In this document: in pieces, positions 26,733 to 36,261 of the stretch | Numbering within the stretch: position 1 is the stretch's first letter | Layout of the letters: every line of letters starts with the position of its first letter | DNA from: Ereboglobus sp. | Lineage (GTDB): Bacteria; Verrucomicrobiota; Verrucomicrobiia; Opitutales; Opitutaceae | Direction: 5' to 3' | Assembly (NCBI GenBank): GCA_029974595.1 | Contig: JARKRC010000069.1 | Coordinates: 1-64,000, forward strand | Length of the DNA: 64,000 bases | Notes under the pieces: generated by a model | What the model was told of the DNA's origin: nothing | Database searches by the model: none | The model's input: the letters and a program-made list of their open reading frames with translations, nothing else | Program-made: the position numbers and the translations under genes

Positions 26733-28160
26733 ATGCCTCAAAAGCCCTCTCAGCCCAAAAAAACACTCTCCTTCACAACCAAGCTCGGCTACGGGCTGGG
26801 CAATCTATCAGTGATGACCGCCAAGCAGGCGCCCAAACAACTTTCGCTCCCTATCTACAACATCGCGCTCGGCGTGAATCCCGGCATCATTGGCACGCTG
26901 CTCGCGCTCGGGCGCGTATGGGATGCATTTACCGACCCGCTCGTCGGACATTGGTCTGACAAACTCGTGTCACGCTGGGGCCGTCGCAAACCCTTCATCG
27001 CCATCGGCTCTTTTTTGACTGCGTTGTTTTTCGCCGCCATATGGATGTTCCCGCGCGGACTAACGCCGGCGCAATACGTCGGATATTACGCCGTCTCATC
27101 GGCCCTGTTCTATCTGGCGCTCGGCGCGTTTTCCGTGCCGTGGTATGCGATGGGGTACGAACTCGCCGAAAGCTACGATGAGCGCACAAAGCTGATGGCA
27201 TTCCCCGCCATCTTCGGCCCTGTAGGGCAAATTGTTGTAGGCTGGCTTTACTGGTTCACCCAGCGCAGCTTCTTCGCGGACACAATAGAAGGCGTTCGCT
27301 ACACCGGCATCGGTGCGGGCGTCATCATGTTATTCTTTGGTATGATGCCTGTGTTGCTGGTCAAAGAGCGCTCCATCCCAACAGCAACCACAAAAGTACC
27401 AGCACAGGCGAAAAAACGCACCTCGTTTTTCGCAGGCGTGAAAGCCGCGGTGAAAAACAAGCCCTTCCGAAAACTCACGATCGCTTTCACGCTGATAATC
27501 TGCGGCACATCACTCGTCGGCGGCCTCGGCTTGTATGTGTTTGTTTACTGCCTGCACGGCGGCAACAAGAACGCCGGCTCGCTGCTCATGGGCACACACA
27601 CGACCATCTGGCTCGTTTCCTCGATGCTCATGACGCCGCTCGTGACGAAGCTCTCCCTAAAGTTTGGCAAAAAAGAAATCTTCGTCGCCGCCCTTGTGTG
27701 GAGTGTATTTCGCATGATTCTGCTCTGGTTTCTGCTCACGCCCAGTTACCCGTGGCTGGCGCTGATTAATTCTGCACTGAGCGGCGTAGACAACGCCGCC
27801 ATCTTCATGCTCTGCCACGCGATGATTGCCGACGTGTGCGACTTCGACGAACTCGAAAACGGCACACGCCGCGAAGGCCTTTTCGGCGCGCTTTACGGCT
27901 GGTTTTTCAAGACCGGCATCGCCCTCGCCTTCGCTGTCTCGGGCTACATGCTCGTACTGGCAGGCTTCGACTCCAAACTTGGGGGCGCGCAAACGGAAAG
28001 CACGCTGCTGCTCATGAAAATCTGCTACTGCGGCATCCCTGCGCTCATGTTCATCGCGGCCATCGCCGTGTTCGCGAGCTACCCACTCAGCCGCCGCATG
28101 GCCGACAACATTCGCGAGCAACTCAAAACACGCGCTCTTTCACAAAACACAACGACCTGA
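26733..28160 (+). CDS. GPH/MelB-type sugar:cation symporter (MFS)
   Basis: A 12-helix membrane transporter. The region GYGLGNLSVMTAKQ, the RVWDAFTDPLVGHWSDK block and the adjacent SRWGRRKPFIAIGS loop are hallmarks of the glycoside-pentoside-hexuronide:cation symporter family (MelB-like). It should bring a di- or oligosaccharide, probably an alpha-galactoside given the next gene, across the inner membrane with a cation. The track ORF starts 14 codons upstream in a Pro/His-rich stretch; I chose the Met of MPQKPSQPKK because the homologous part begins just after it. The GH36-like gene begins 11 bases after its stop, so they form an operon with the LacI gene. Confidence 0.88.
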   Translation: MPQKPSQPKKTLSFTTKLGYGLGNLSVMTAKQAPKQLSLPIYNIALGVNPGIIGTLLALGRVWDAFTDPLVGHWSDKLVSRWGRRKPFIAIGSFLTALFFAAIWMFPRGLTPAQYVGYYAVSSALFYLALGAFSVPWYAMGYELAESYDERTKLMAFPAIFGPVGQIVVGWLYWFTQRSFFADTIEGVRYTGIGAGVIMLFFGMMPVLLVKERSIPTATTKVPAQAKKRTSFFAGVKAAVKNKPFRKLTIAFTLIICGTSLVGGLGLYVFVYCLHGGNKNAGSLLMGTHTTIWLVSSMLMTPLVTKLSLKFGKKEIFVAALVWSVFRMILLWFLLTPSYPWLALINSALSGVDNAAIFMLCHAMIADVCDFDELENGTRREGLFGALYGWFFKTGIALAFAVSGYMLVLAGFDSKLGGAQTESTLLLMKICYCGIPALMFIAAIAVFASYPLSRRMADNIREQLKTRALSQNTTT

Positions 28161-28171
28161 ATCAAGCACAC

Positions 28172-30274
28172 ATGAAAACGATATTTTCACAACGCACGGG
28201 TGCTCTCACCGTCCTTGCCGCATTCCTGCTTTTATGCGTCACCGCGCCCGCAGGTAGCGTAAATTTCAAGACATGTTACGCGCGTTGGGGCGATACCGAA
28301 CTCGTCATCGGCAACAGCCACATCGAACGCAAATGGCGGATTCAAAACGGACTGCTTACGGCGACTTCGCTCCGTGACATCAGCACGGGCATTGAGTGGA
28401 TTCGCGAGCCTGCAAAACGTCCCGCGCCCATCCCCGGCGACACCTTTCCCGAAGAAGCGCGTGTCCTCACAGTAAACACAAAAACCGGACGCGCCGCCGT
28501 TACCGAAGAAGAGTCACTCGTGCTCGAACTAACCGCGACCGGACAACGGACATTCTCGTATCGTTTTCAAATTTTCCCTGACGCACGTGGCATCGGAATA
28601 CGATTCCATGGCGGTGAAGGGGCAGCAGGCAAAATAAATGCAAACCCCGCCAGCGACCAGTCGGCCGCTGAGCGACTGACGGGTGTCGAAAGTTCCCGGC
28701 CAAAAAAAGCCATCAATACAGCCGGCGATTCGTTGGAGCACCTGCTGCTTGCGCCGCAACACTTGCGCTTCACCCAGATTCACATGCTCGACCGCACGGA
28801 CGCGCATAGCGAATTGGTTTTCGAAAACGAATGGCTCGTGCGCAAGGAAAACCCGCTCGAAGCGCCGGGCAATGTGTTTTTCGTTGAGAATCCAGAGAGC
28901 GGCGCGGGTCTGATTTTTGTGAAATTCGCCCCATTGCCCCATGCGCGTCCGGAGCCAACCGCGTGGGATGCTCGCATGACCGGTTCGGCGCGCGAACTGC
29001 GTTTCGCGGGCCAGGGCTATCAATTCGCGCTGCTTGCATATTCCGGCGGACGCGCCGGACGCATCGAAACACTCCAGACCTACCAACGCCAGTTGCGCCG
29101 CTACGTGCCCGGGCGCGACGGCTTATTCTTGAGCAACACGTGGGGCGATCGCTCGCGCGACGCGCGCATCAACGAAACCTTTATGCTCAAGGAAATCGAG
29201 GCCGGCGCAAAACTCGGCGTGGAAGTCATCCAAATAGATGACGGCTGGCAAAAAGGCGTGTCGGCCAATTCCTCCCGCGGTGAAAAAGGCAGGAAAGGCG
29301 CGTGGGCCAGCTATTGGGACAAATACCCCGACTTTTGGGACATTGACACAAAACGCTTCCCGCGCGGCATGACGCCGCTCGTCGCACTTGCGAAGGAAAA
29401 CGGAGCGAAGCTCGGACTCTGGTTCAGCCCCGACTCCACAAACAAGGGCGCTTACTGGCAACGCGATGCCGACTTCATTTTGAAAATGCACCGCGAGGAA
29501 GGAATCGACTACTTCAAGGTTGACGGAGTTCGCACCCGCTCGGTCGAAGCCGAGGCGAACATCCGCCGCTTCTTCACCAAGGTGCTCGAAAATTCCGACG
29601 GCAAAATCGTCTGCGATGTGGACGCCACCGCCGACCGTCGGCCAACCTTTTTCGGCGTGCCTGATGTCGGCCCCATCTTTGTCGAAAACCGCTACACCGA
29701 CTACCATAATTACTGGCCGCACATGACGCTCCGCACCCTATGGAAATTGGCACAGTATGTGGATCCGCTCCGCCTGCGCATGGAATTCCTGAACAACACC
29801 CGCAACACCGACAAATATGAAGGCGACCCGCTGGCGCCCGCCTGCTACACGCCCGACACCCTGTTCGCCACGGTGATGTTTGCCAACCCTCTCGGCTGGT
29901 TCGAAGTCTCCAATCTCCCCGACGATTATTTCCGCTTGCTCGGCCCGCTCGTCAAAACATGGAAACAGGAACGCGCGAGCATGTTCTCCAACACCATCAT
30001 TCCCATCGGCATGGCGCCGGACGGCGTGTGCTGGACAGGTTTTGCATCAGTGAGCAAAGATCGCCGTACTGGCTATGTTCTCGTCTTCCGCGAGCTCAAC
30101 CAAGCCGCCGAGTGGACTGTTGATCTGCCACTCTTCAGCGGCAGCCACCGCCTCACCGTGCTCGCAGGCAAAGGCACCGCGCAGATTGCCGCAAACAAAC
30201 TCACCGTGCGCATCGCGGAAAAATTGCAATATCTCTGGCTGCGCGTGGAAGATGACACCGCGCAAGCAAAATGA
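28172..30274 (+). CDS. Secreted GH36-like alpha-galactosidase
   Basis: A clan GH-D glycosidase with a signal peptide (MKTIFSQRTGALTVLAAFLL). After an N-terminal beta-sandwich, the catalytic barrel has EVIQIDDGWQKG near residue 352, KLGLWFSPDS, and IDYFKVDGVRT near residue 448 with the nucleophilic Asp of the KxD motif. CDVDATADRR near residue 480 is a candidate for the acid/base Asp. GH36 enzymes mostly remove alpha-galactose; other activities exist in the clan, so alpha-galactosidase is likely rather than proven. The track ORF begins far upstream inside the symporter gene; the Met at 28172 starts a clear signal peptide. It is the second gene of the symporter-GH36-LacI operon. Confidence 0.85.
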   Translation: MKTIFSQRTGALTVLAAFLLLCVTAPAGSVNFKTCYARWGDTELVIGNSHIERKWRIQNGLLTATSLRDISTGIEWIREPAKRPAPIPGDTFPEEARVLTVNTKTGRAAVTEEESLVLELTATGQRTFSYRFQIFPDARGIGIRFHGGEGAAGKINANPASDQSAAERLTGVESSRPKKAINTAGDSLEHLLLAPQHLRFTQIHMLDRTDAHSELVFENEWLVRKENPLEAPGNVFFVENPESGAGLIFVKFAPLPHARPEPTAWDARMTGSARELRFAGQGYQFALLAYSGGRAGRIETLQTYQRQLRRYVPGRDGLFLSNTWGDRSRDARINETFMLKEIEAGAKLGVEVIQIDDGWQKGVSANSSRGEKGRKGAWASYWDKYPDFWDIDTKRFPRGMTPLVALAKENGAKLGLWFSPDSTNKGAYWQRDADFILKMHREEGIDYFKVDGVRTRSVEAEANIRRFFTKVLENSDGKIVCDVDATADRRPTFFGVPDVGPIFVENRYTDYHNYWPHMTLRTLWKLAQYVDPLRLRMEFLNNTRNTDKYEGDPLAPACYTPDTLFATVMFANPLGWFEVSNLPDDYFRLLGPLVKTWKQERASMFSNTIIPIGMAPDGVCWTGFASVSKDRRTGYVLVFRELNQAAEWTVDLPLFSGSHRLTVLAGKGTAQIAANKLTVRIAEKLQYLWLRVEDDTAQAK

Positions 30275-30295
30275 CCGTCTGGCTTTACCCAAGAC

Positions 30296-30301
30296 AAGGA
30301 G
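30296..30301 (+). promoter_or_regulatory. Ribosome-binding site deciding a GTG start
   Basis: AAGGAG, 9 bases before the GTG at 30311. It supports GTG as the LacI start over the ATG eight codons later. Confidence 0.7.
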
Positions 30302-30310
30302 CGTGTTATT

Positions 30311-31411
30311 GTGACACAAAAAATTACAGGCATCATGGGGTCGGCTGTCACCATTGCTCAAATTGCAAGACATTGCAATGTTTCTACATTCACCGCGTCG
30401 CTTGCGCTGCGCAATAGCCCGCGCGTCGCCGTGGCCACGCGCGCGCATGTGCAGGACGGCGCGCGCGAACTCGGCTATCGTCCGAATCCTCTCATCAACG
30501 CCCTCATGGCGAGCGTGCGCAGCCGCCGCAATCGTCCCTCTGGCGACATGATTGGGTTTATCATTTCCCGCGAAAAAGTTGTCCACCCGGGTCAACTCGA
30601 CCACCAAACCCGCATGCTCAAAGGCGCCGCGGCCCGCGCTCTCGAACTCGGTTATAAACTCGACCCAATCCGCCTTTCATCCGTCAAAGGATGCGGCAGC
30701 CGTTTGCAACAAGTCATTGAAGCCCGCGGCATCCACGGCCTCATCATCGCGCCTGTGTCGGGCCACGATTTCAAACTCAACTTGGATTGGAAACGCCTCG
30801 CCTGTGTGACCATCAGCTATTCGTTTTCCGAAGTGCCCGTGCATCGTGTCACACACAACCACTTCCGCTCGATGCGCCTAGTGCTCGACACCTGTCATGC
30901 GCGCGGCTGGAAGCGCCCCGGCATTCTTCTCAGCCAGCACGTGCTCGAAGCCGTTGATCAAGGATTCCTCGCCGGCTATCTCACCGGCACATACAACCGC
31001 CACCAAAACATCCCTGTGCCGCCGCTCCTGTATGCCGACGACACCTTCAACCGCAAAACGCTCCTGGACTGGATAAAAAAGCACGACGTGGACGCCGTCC
31101 TTTCGCTTCGTCACGATACCCATACCTGGCTAACAAGCGTAGGCTATAAGATCGGACGGGACATCGGACTGGTCATGCTCGACTGCAATGAAACAGCCGA
31201 TGAAATCTCCGGCATCAACCAGCATCAATCCGACATCGGGGCCGCCGCTGTCGAAATGCTCGCGAATGCGATGCAGAACGGCGAATATGGAATCCCAAAG
31301 CTGCCCCGCATCATCGGCATCGACGGCATCTGGCACGAAGGCGGAACACTTCCGCCGCGCAAAAAAACGCCCATGAGGCAGCCAAAAATAATCTCCAATC
31401 CTTCCGGCTGA
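30311..31411 (+). CDS. LacI-family transcriptional regulator
   Basis: An N-terminal LacI helix-turn-helix (VTIAQIARHCNVSTFTASLAL) is followed by the hinge region (LGYRPNPLINALMASVR) and a periplasmic-binding-protein-like sensor domain (~65-350). It is in operon with the symporter and GH36 genes, so it most likely represses this locus and the facing GH2 gene until the sugar is present. Operator candidates with the shared core ctaacgata lie upstream of both units. The start is GTG, supported by AAGGAG at good distance. The inducer is unknown. Confidence 0.9.
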   Translation: MTQKITGIMGSAVTIAQIARHCNVSTFTASLALRNSPRVAVATRAHVQDGARELGYRPNPLINALMASVRSRRNRPSGDMIGFIISREKVVHPGQLDHQTRMLKGAAARALELGYKLDPIRLSSVKGCGSRLQQVIEARGIHGLIIAPVSGHDFKLNLDWKRLACVTISYSFSEVPVHRVTHNHFRSMRLVLDTCHARGWKRPGILLSQHVLEAVDQGFLAGYLTGTYNRHQNIPVPPLLYADDTFNRKTLLDWIKKHDVDAVLSLRHDTHTWLTSVGYKIGRDIGLVMLDCNETADEISGINQHQSDIGAAAVEMLANAMQNGEYGIPKLPRIIGIDGIWHEGGTLPPRKKTPMRQPKIISNPSG

Positions 31412-31442
31412 TATCGGTTATCATTTGCGCAAAGAAAAGCAT

Positions 31443-31470
31443 AACCGGACGATGAAGGGCCGGTTACTTT
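31443..31470. terminator. Terminator between convergent LacI and GH2 genes
   Basis: Stem aaccgg / ccggtt with an 11-base loop, followed on the plus strand by actttttgg. The T-run follows the stem for the LacI transcript. It overlaps the GH2 stop codon, and AAAAG on the other side may let it act in both directions. Confidence 0.6.
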
Positions 31471-34400
31471 TTGGCTTTGTTTATAAAGACGAGATACATG
31501 TTCGGCTGAACTGCGGCTTCGGATTTTATCTCAACATTGTCGCCCATGGTGACGTTTTCATTTGATTTTGCGGTGCGCGCAAAAAGCGTCATCGGCTGGC
31601 CGAGGATGATGATTTTTTGCGGCGTGGCCTCAAATTGAGACGTGAGCCAGCTCGGACGCGAAAGGCGGTCATCGTGGGCGACCATGATGGTTACACCGGC
31701 GGGCACGACAATTTCGACAAAGTCAACCGCACTGTAGAGCGCGTCGGCATTGGCCGTTTGTATCCAGTCTGCGGATTTAAGCGATGCAGGCAAGTCGGTG
31801 GAAAACGGCGAGCTTTTGTCCGCGTAGGCGTTGCGCCCCGGTTGCGCATCGTTTGCAAGCTCCACAATGGCCGCTCCCGGGCCGGAGTAGGAAAAGGTTT
31901 TTGTAAAGCGTCCGAGCATTTTCCCGGCGGATGCGGTAATCTTTACAAGCGCGGGCTGTGGAGTGGCGAGCGAGGGAATGGATTTCCAGTCGGGGGCTTT
32001 TTGCAGTGCAGAGGTCCAGCCTGCATGGACGCTGTTTTTAATGGGAGAGTCAGGCAGGCTGGAAACCGGTCTCGATACCAAAGGCAGCCTCGCACTCTTG
32101 AGAGTCGCAGCACATGCCATAAGCGTAATTTTCCCCGGTTTGAGGGTGCTTTTTATTGCGATGCGGTTGATGCCGCATTCGAGGTCGAGCCAGGTGTTGT
32201 TAATCGTATCCGTTTTCCCGCTATTATAGCCACCGCGCCAGATTGCCGGGCCTTGAAGCGTGAAATCCACACGCCCCTGCCAAGTGGGACAGCGGTTGCC
32301 TTCGGCATCAATGGCTTCCACGTCAATGAGCGCGATGTCGGAACCGTCTGCGACAAATCCAGTGTCGGGATTTGTGATGGCTGTCATGCGCAACGCAACC
32401 GCGGGACCGGCGGTGCGAAGCGCATGAGCAGCGAGTTTTTGGCCGTCGCGATACGAGACGGCTTCAAGCTCGCCCGGCGCAAAGGCGATTTCAGCAAATG
32501 AAAACAAATAGGTTTGCTCCGGTTTTGCGCAATCAAGGGGTTTTCCATTCAGAAACAGTTCCACGCAGTCCGCTTCGTTGTTTGCAACCACATATACGGT
32601 TTTCTTTGTGCCGGGAGGATATGTCCAATGGCCGATGATATGCACACGCGGCTCGGCTGTCCACATGACCTGGCAAACATAATAGGCTTCCTTCGGCAAA
32701 CGCACGCCATCGACTTCGCCTGATGCGCGGGCAACTTCGGTTTCAACGCGACCGCCGCTTGTGGAGTCGGAGAATATCCAATTCGCGCCGCCACTGTGTG
32801 CTTTGGGACCGAGTTTATTTATCCAATGTCTGACTTGGTTGACGGCAAATTGCTCTGAATTGAGACGGTAGGTTTGCACTTTGTCAGGAACGGGCGCATA
32901 GCCAAAAGTTGGAGGCGATTGATCGTCCCACACGCGACGCGGAGATTCCTCGCGATTATATTCTCCTTCCACGACGGGCATGCGCGCGATTTCACGCCTG
33001 CCTTCGGTGCCGATGCCTATGTCCATGGATTCGGCGGTGATTTCATCGGCACGACGATGGGCGTAGGCGCGGCCTCCGTGCGGATCGTATGTGTCCATGT
33101 AGCCGCGCAACTCGGCGGCGTGTTCGCGGGTGACCTTTTGATTGCCGCCTTCCCATATGAGGATGCTGGGGTTGTTGCGATAGTAGATAATGATGTCGCG
33201 AAAGAGCGAGGCGCGGAGCTTCCAAGCGGCCCCAGCGGTGTCTTTTTCACCGTCAGCGCCGGGTTGAAGCGCGATGATGCCAAGACGGTCGCCTGCTGTA
33301 ATCGAGGCGGGCCCGGCGGCGGCGTGCCCCCAACGCACGAAATTGGCGCCGGCATCGCGCATGAGGCGCATGGTGTAGGCGTGGAGCCAGTCGGGTTGCG
33401 CAGCGCCGAGGCCGGGCCATTCGTCAGTGGGCTTTTGTCCCCAACCACGAAGCTTGAGATGGTGCCCGTTGATGAAAAATCCTTCGTCGGCAGTCCATCG
33501 AACAGTGCGAATGCCAAGGGGAATCTCCACGCAATCGATGATTTTGTCACCAATGGCAAGCGAGCAGACGACACGATAAAGGTGCGGATAATCCGGTTCC
33601 CAAAGGCGCGGGCTGGTAATGTCGCCGCAGAGGTTGAGCTTGGCAGCACGCCCCGGCGCGAGGTAACGGGTGACGTTGTCCGCAAAAACACATTTTCCGT
33701 CGGCATCGTAGATTTCGACGCGAGCAAAAACATTTTCGCCTTCGGCACGATCGTTGCGGATGGGAATGTCGATGCCGATGGTCGCTTGAGCAGCGCTGAT
33801 GTAGGTGGCATAGGCGTAAGGGCCTTCTGTTTCAAGGAATGAGTAAAGGGGAAGCGTGATATGGAGCGGGTCGGCAATGTGAAGGCGGACGTTGCGATAA
33901 AGCCCGCCGTGGGCGGGATGCCAATGCGGATTATTCCAAGGGATTTGCCTTGCCTGCAGGTCTTCGATATTCTCAGGCATGTCGCGTTCCATTTTGCTGA
34001 GCATGTCGTGAAGCGAGCCGACACGATCCTGCCCGGGGACAAGTTTTGCATTTGGATCAGGATCCTTCATGAACCGGTTGTCCACCATGACGGCGAGCAC
34101 GTTGGACTGCCCGTCGGAATGCAAGTGAGGCGTGAGGTCAAAACCGAATGGGCTGAATCCGGTTTTCGACACGCCGAGTTTTTTGCCATTAAACCAGACT
34201 TCGGCGATTTGACGGGCACCCTCAAACTCGATGAAGACTTTTTTGCTGCGCCAAGCGAGGGAGGTCGGGAAAGTCTTCCGATACCAAGTGCAACCGCTCC
34301 ACTGTTCGCTTTCGCCGCGATGGCCGGAAGGCGACCAGTTGTCGAAAGTATCAATGTCATTAAAAGTATGCGGCACGGAGACGCATTCCCAGGCGACATC

Positions 34401-34574
34401 GTCAAAAGCGGGTGTTGCAGCGTCGGCGACATCGGATCTCGTGAAGCGCCAATCTGCATTAAAATCGACGGTGTCACGCGCCTTGAGAGCTGCGGATGAA
34501 CTCGCAACGAAATAACAAGCGAACGCAAACAATCCAAAAGTTCCAAGGTGCGCGAAAGTAAAACGCATTGTCAT
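31464..34574 (-). CDS. Secreted GH2 glycosidase (beta-galactosidase/glucuronidase type)
   Basis: A GH2 enzyme with a signal peptide (MTMRFTFAHLGTFGLFAFAC). An N-terminal jellyroll sugar-binding domain holds the GH2 landmarks WYRKTFPTSL and KVFIEFEGARQIAEVWFNGK; an Ig-like domain and a TIM barrel follow. NNPSILIWEGGN near residue 473 carries the acid/base Glu and VVEGEYNREE near residue 534 the nucleophile. The C-terminal third has two or more Ig-like domains (DUF4982-like). Beta-galactosidase is the likely activity, but GH2 also includes glucuronidases and mannosidases. The track start lies 61 codons upstream in non-coding DNA; I chose the Met before the signal peptide. It converges with the LacI gene and is probably controlled by it. 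Confidence 0.88.
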   Translation of the reverse strand: MTMRFTFAHLGTFGLFAFACYFVASSSAALKARDTVDFNADWRFTRSDVADAATPAFDDVAWECVSVPHTFNDIDTFDNWSPSGHRGESEQWSGCTWYRKTFPTSLAWRSKKVFIEFEGARQIAEVWFNGKKLGVSKTGFSPFGFDLTPHLHSDGQSNVLAVMVDNRFMKDPDPNAKLVPGQDRVGSLHDMLSKMERDMPENIEDLQARQIPWNNPHWHPAHGGLYRNVRLHIADPLHITLPLYSFLETEGPYAYATYISAAQATIGIDIPIRNDRAEGENVFARVEIYDADGKCVFADNVTRYLAPGRAAKLNLCGDITSPRLWEPDYPHLYRVVCSLAIGDKIIDCVEIPLGIRTVRWTADEGFFINGHHLKLRGWGQKPTDEWPGLGAAQPDWLHAYTMRLMRDAGANFVRWGHAAAGPASITAGDRLGIIALQPGADGEKDTAGAAWKLRASLFRDIIIYYRNNPSILIWEGGNQKVTREHAAELRGYMDTYDPHGGRAYAHRRADEITAESMDIGIGTEGRREIARMPVVEGEYNREESPRRVWDDQSPPTFGYAPVPDKVQTYRLNSEQFAVNQVRHWINKLGPKAHSGGANWIFSDSTSGGRVETEVARASGEVDGVRLPKEAYYVCQVMWTAEPRVHIIGHWTYPPGTKKTVYVVANNEADCVELFLNGKPLDCAKPEQTYLFSFAEIAFAPGELEAVSYRDGQKLAAHALRTAGPAVALRMTAITNPDTGFVADGSDIALIDVEAIDAEGNRCPTWQGRVDFTLQGPAIWRGGYNSGKTDTINNTWLDLECGINRIAIKSTLKPGKITLMACAATLKSARLPLVSRPVSSLPDSPIKNSVHAGWTSALQKAPDWKSIPSLATPQPALVKITASAGKMLGRFTKTFSYSGPGAAIVELANDAQPGRNAYADKSSPFSTDLPASLKSADWIQTANADALYSAVDFVEIVVPAGVTIMVAHDDRLSRPSWLTSQFEATPQKIIILGQPMTLFARTAKSNENVTMGDNVEIKSEAAVQPNMYLVFINKAKK

Positions 34575-35018
34575 AAAGATGGAAGCAGACTTGTGCTGGT
34601 ATAATGGCATGTCTGCCAATACGTGGATGCGAACGCTAAAAGCAATACCACCATATTGGTTATCGTTAGATTGGCATCGCGACATAAACAAAGCCGTCTG
34701 TGACACATGCTTCATCAGCACCGTCCTATGAGGGGAATCCCCACCGAAACCATCCACGGAAACACGCTCTCCATGAAGTTCTCCGCGTCATGGAAAAACA
34801 TCCACTGGATCACTCGCGGTTATATGCACTTGCTCGTGTCTAGACCAAACGACGGCAACACCGCCAACAGTCCACCGAACTCGCCAGAACCCACACAGAT
34901 TCCGCAATCATTTCTCGGCACAGTCGCCATTGAGCAAGGCAGGCCTCCATTACGCGAGACCATTAAAAAATCAAAGCTCACTGCGAACAGCAGTTTTTTA
35001 ATTTTGCATAACACGGCA
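34575..35018. other. Intergenic region upstream of GH2, ending at mobile-element relics
   Basis: It contains the GH2 promoter region and an operator-like site (34658-34669). ORF 34707-35033 on the plus strand has no recognisable family and looks like chance. From about 34700 the DNA gives way to the relic area. I see nothing else I can support. Confidence 0.4.
34658..34669. promoter_or_regulatory. Operator-like site upstream of GH2
   Basis: Sequence ggttatcgttag, whose reverse complement contains ctaacgata, the same core as at 26581-26592. It lies 84-95 bases upstream of the chosen GH2 start and is embedded in a larger tccaa/ttgg-type symmetry. Confidence 0.45.
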
Positions 35019-35466
35019 TCATACCGTGACTGAGCGCAAAAGCGATCCTGCCACACGGTCCTGCAAAAATCGTTCGACCGCAGAGCGCATGGGGCGGGCG
35101 CCAAGTGTCTTGTGGAATCCCGCACGCAACATCGTCTCAACGTCGTCAGGGGAAATTTCCAGACTGTGTCCGAGCTTGCGCAGCCGTGCCAATTCACCGG
35201 CAATCATGGATTCGCAAATCTCGCGCTGCACCGCATATGGCAAGCGCGCAAACACCACTTTTTCAGTCATGCGCCCCACCAACTCAGGCCGCAGGCTTTG
35301 CCCGACTCGGGCCAGCACCGTGCGCTCAATGGACGCAAACGGCGCCGATTGCATCCGCATCGCTTCCGCCGCGCCGATGTTCGATGTGCAGACGATATAG
35401 AAGCCGGACAGATTTTTCCGCTCGCCGCTCGCAAGCGTGATGCTGGCGTCGTCCAATATCTGCAAA
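35019..35466 (-). pseudogene. ClpB-type AAA+ ATPase C-terminal fragment
   Basis: The frame reads FLQILDDASITLASGERKN, then FYIVCTSNIGA (sensor-1 region) and FHKTLGARPMRSAVERFLQD (sensor-2 region): the end of the second ATPase domain of a ClpA/B-type protein, from just after Walker B to the C-terminus. The Walker A and B motifs and the whole N-terminal half are missing. The fragment is joined upstream to an unrelated HTH relic in another frame. I infer a recombination scar inside a decayed mobile element. It is not expected to be functional. Confidence 0.75.
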
Positions 35467-35635
35467 AATAAACGAAATGCCCAAGCCGGTGATATGGAAT
35501 GCAGCGCAGTTTTATCCATTCGCGCAATGTGTGAATTAAGAGTTCGCACCCTTCTGGGAATATTCCACGCAGTCCGACAAGGTCTGTGCGTGAAGCGATG
35601 GGATTTTTTGATGTATTTGATGTAGCGGTTTTCAT
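35465..35635 (-). pseudogene. Relic of an excisionase-like HTH protein (paralogue of 40160-40417)
   Basis: In one frame the minus strand gives LVGLRGIFPEGCELLIHTL then REWIKLRCIPYHRLGHFVYF, matching INGLRMSGIFPKGKEPSIRTL then REWTRQRRIPCHRLGHFVYY of the intact gene at 40160-40417. It has a plausible ATG (MKTATSNTSK) but stops matching at HFVYF, where the ClpB-type frame takes over. This is a truncated second copy of the same DNA-binding gene and marks an older copy of the element. Confidence 0.78.
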
Positions 35636-35804
35636 ACCTATAGTAAGAAATCGGTCGAAACGAAAAACGCTTCGCATCAGAGCCGATGTGAGGTGCTTCA
35701 ATATATTATTCGAAAATATATCACGCAGCCTTGGGCATAACCTCGCCTCGACATGTGACGGCATCTCGATTTTTGCATGGTGCCGGACTTTTGTATGGCA
35801 CGCA

Positions 35805-36226
35805 CACTTTGGAAACATACGCGGATATCCTGATCGCACCGGCATTCAAACCGCTATCCTCCGGCTTGAGTTTTCTGATTTCACCGTAAGGCACGCCGGG
35901 ACGAACGCCGACGAACAGGAAAAGCGCAAAATGAGGTATCCAACGGCCTCCTTCGAGAGCTTCAAAGTGTTCCATTAGTTTCTGCGCTTGTTTAACACTG
36001 AATGTTTCCGCCATGCCACCACGGCGCCGAATGCGATACTGGGATGCCTTGAGGATAGGGTTTTCCGAATGCGAACATCGCGGAGGCGTCCATTATCGAC
36101 GCGCCAAGCAGGCGTTCCGTCACTATTTTTGAACTGAGAAACGACAACTTTTCCGTTTTTCACGTAAGAGTTACCCAATCGGTTGGATAACTTTTCAAAT
36201 TCGCCAAAGGAAAATCTGCTAGATTC
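35805..36226 (-). pseudogene. Broken tyrosine recombinase (integrase) gene
   Basis: Two frames carry parts of one integrase. From about 36226 one frame reads SRFSFGEFEKLSNRLGNS and FKNSDGTPAWRVDNGRL, like the N-terminal arm and core-binding start of verrucomicrobial integrases. After a frameshift near 36015, the other frame reads FSVKQAQKLMEHFEALEGG, then FALFLFVGVRP and EIRKLKPED, the start of the catalytic domain around the first catalytic Arg. The core-binding middle and the C-terminal HxxR/Tyr part are absent. The gene starts next to the attachment-like site at 36262-36292, the usual place for such integrases. Confidence 0.65.
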
Positions 36227-36261
36227 CATTAGATGCTCCAACCCTTGAATCACTTGTGCAA

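Noticed and set aside
34707-35033. 108-aa plus-strand ORF
   Set aside because: It lies between the GH2 promoter and relics, has a Pro/Asn/Ser-rich sequence with no family, and may be chance.
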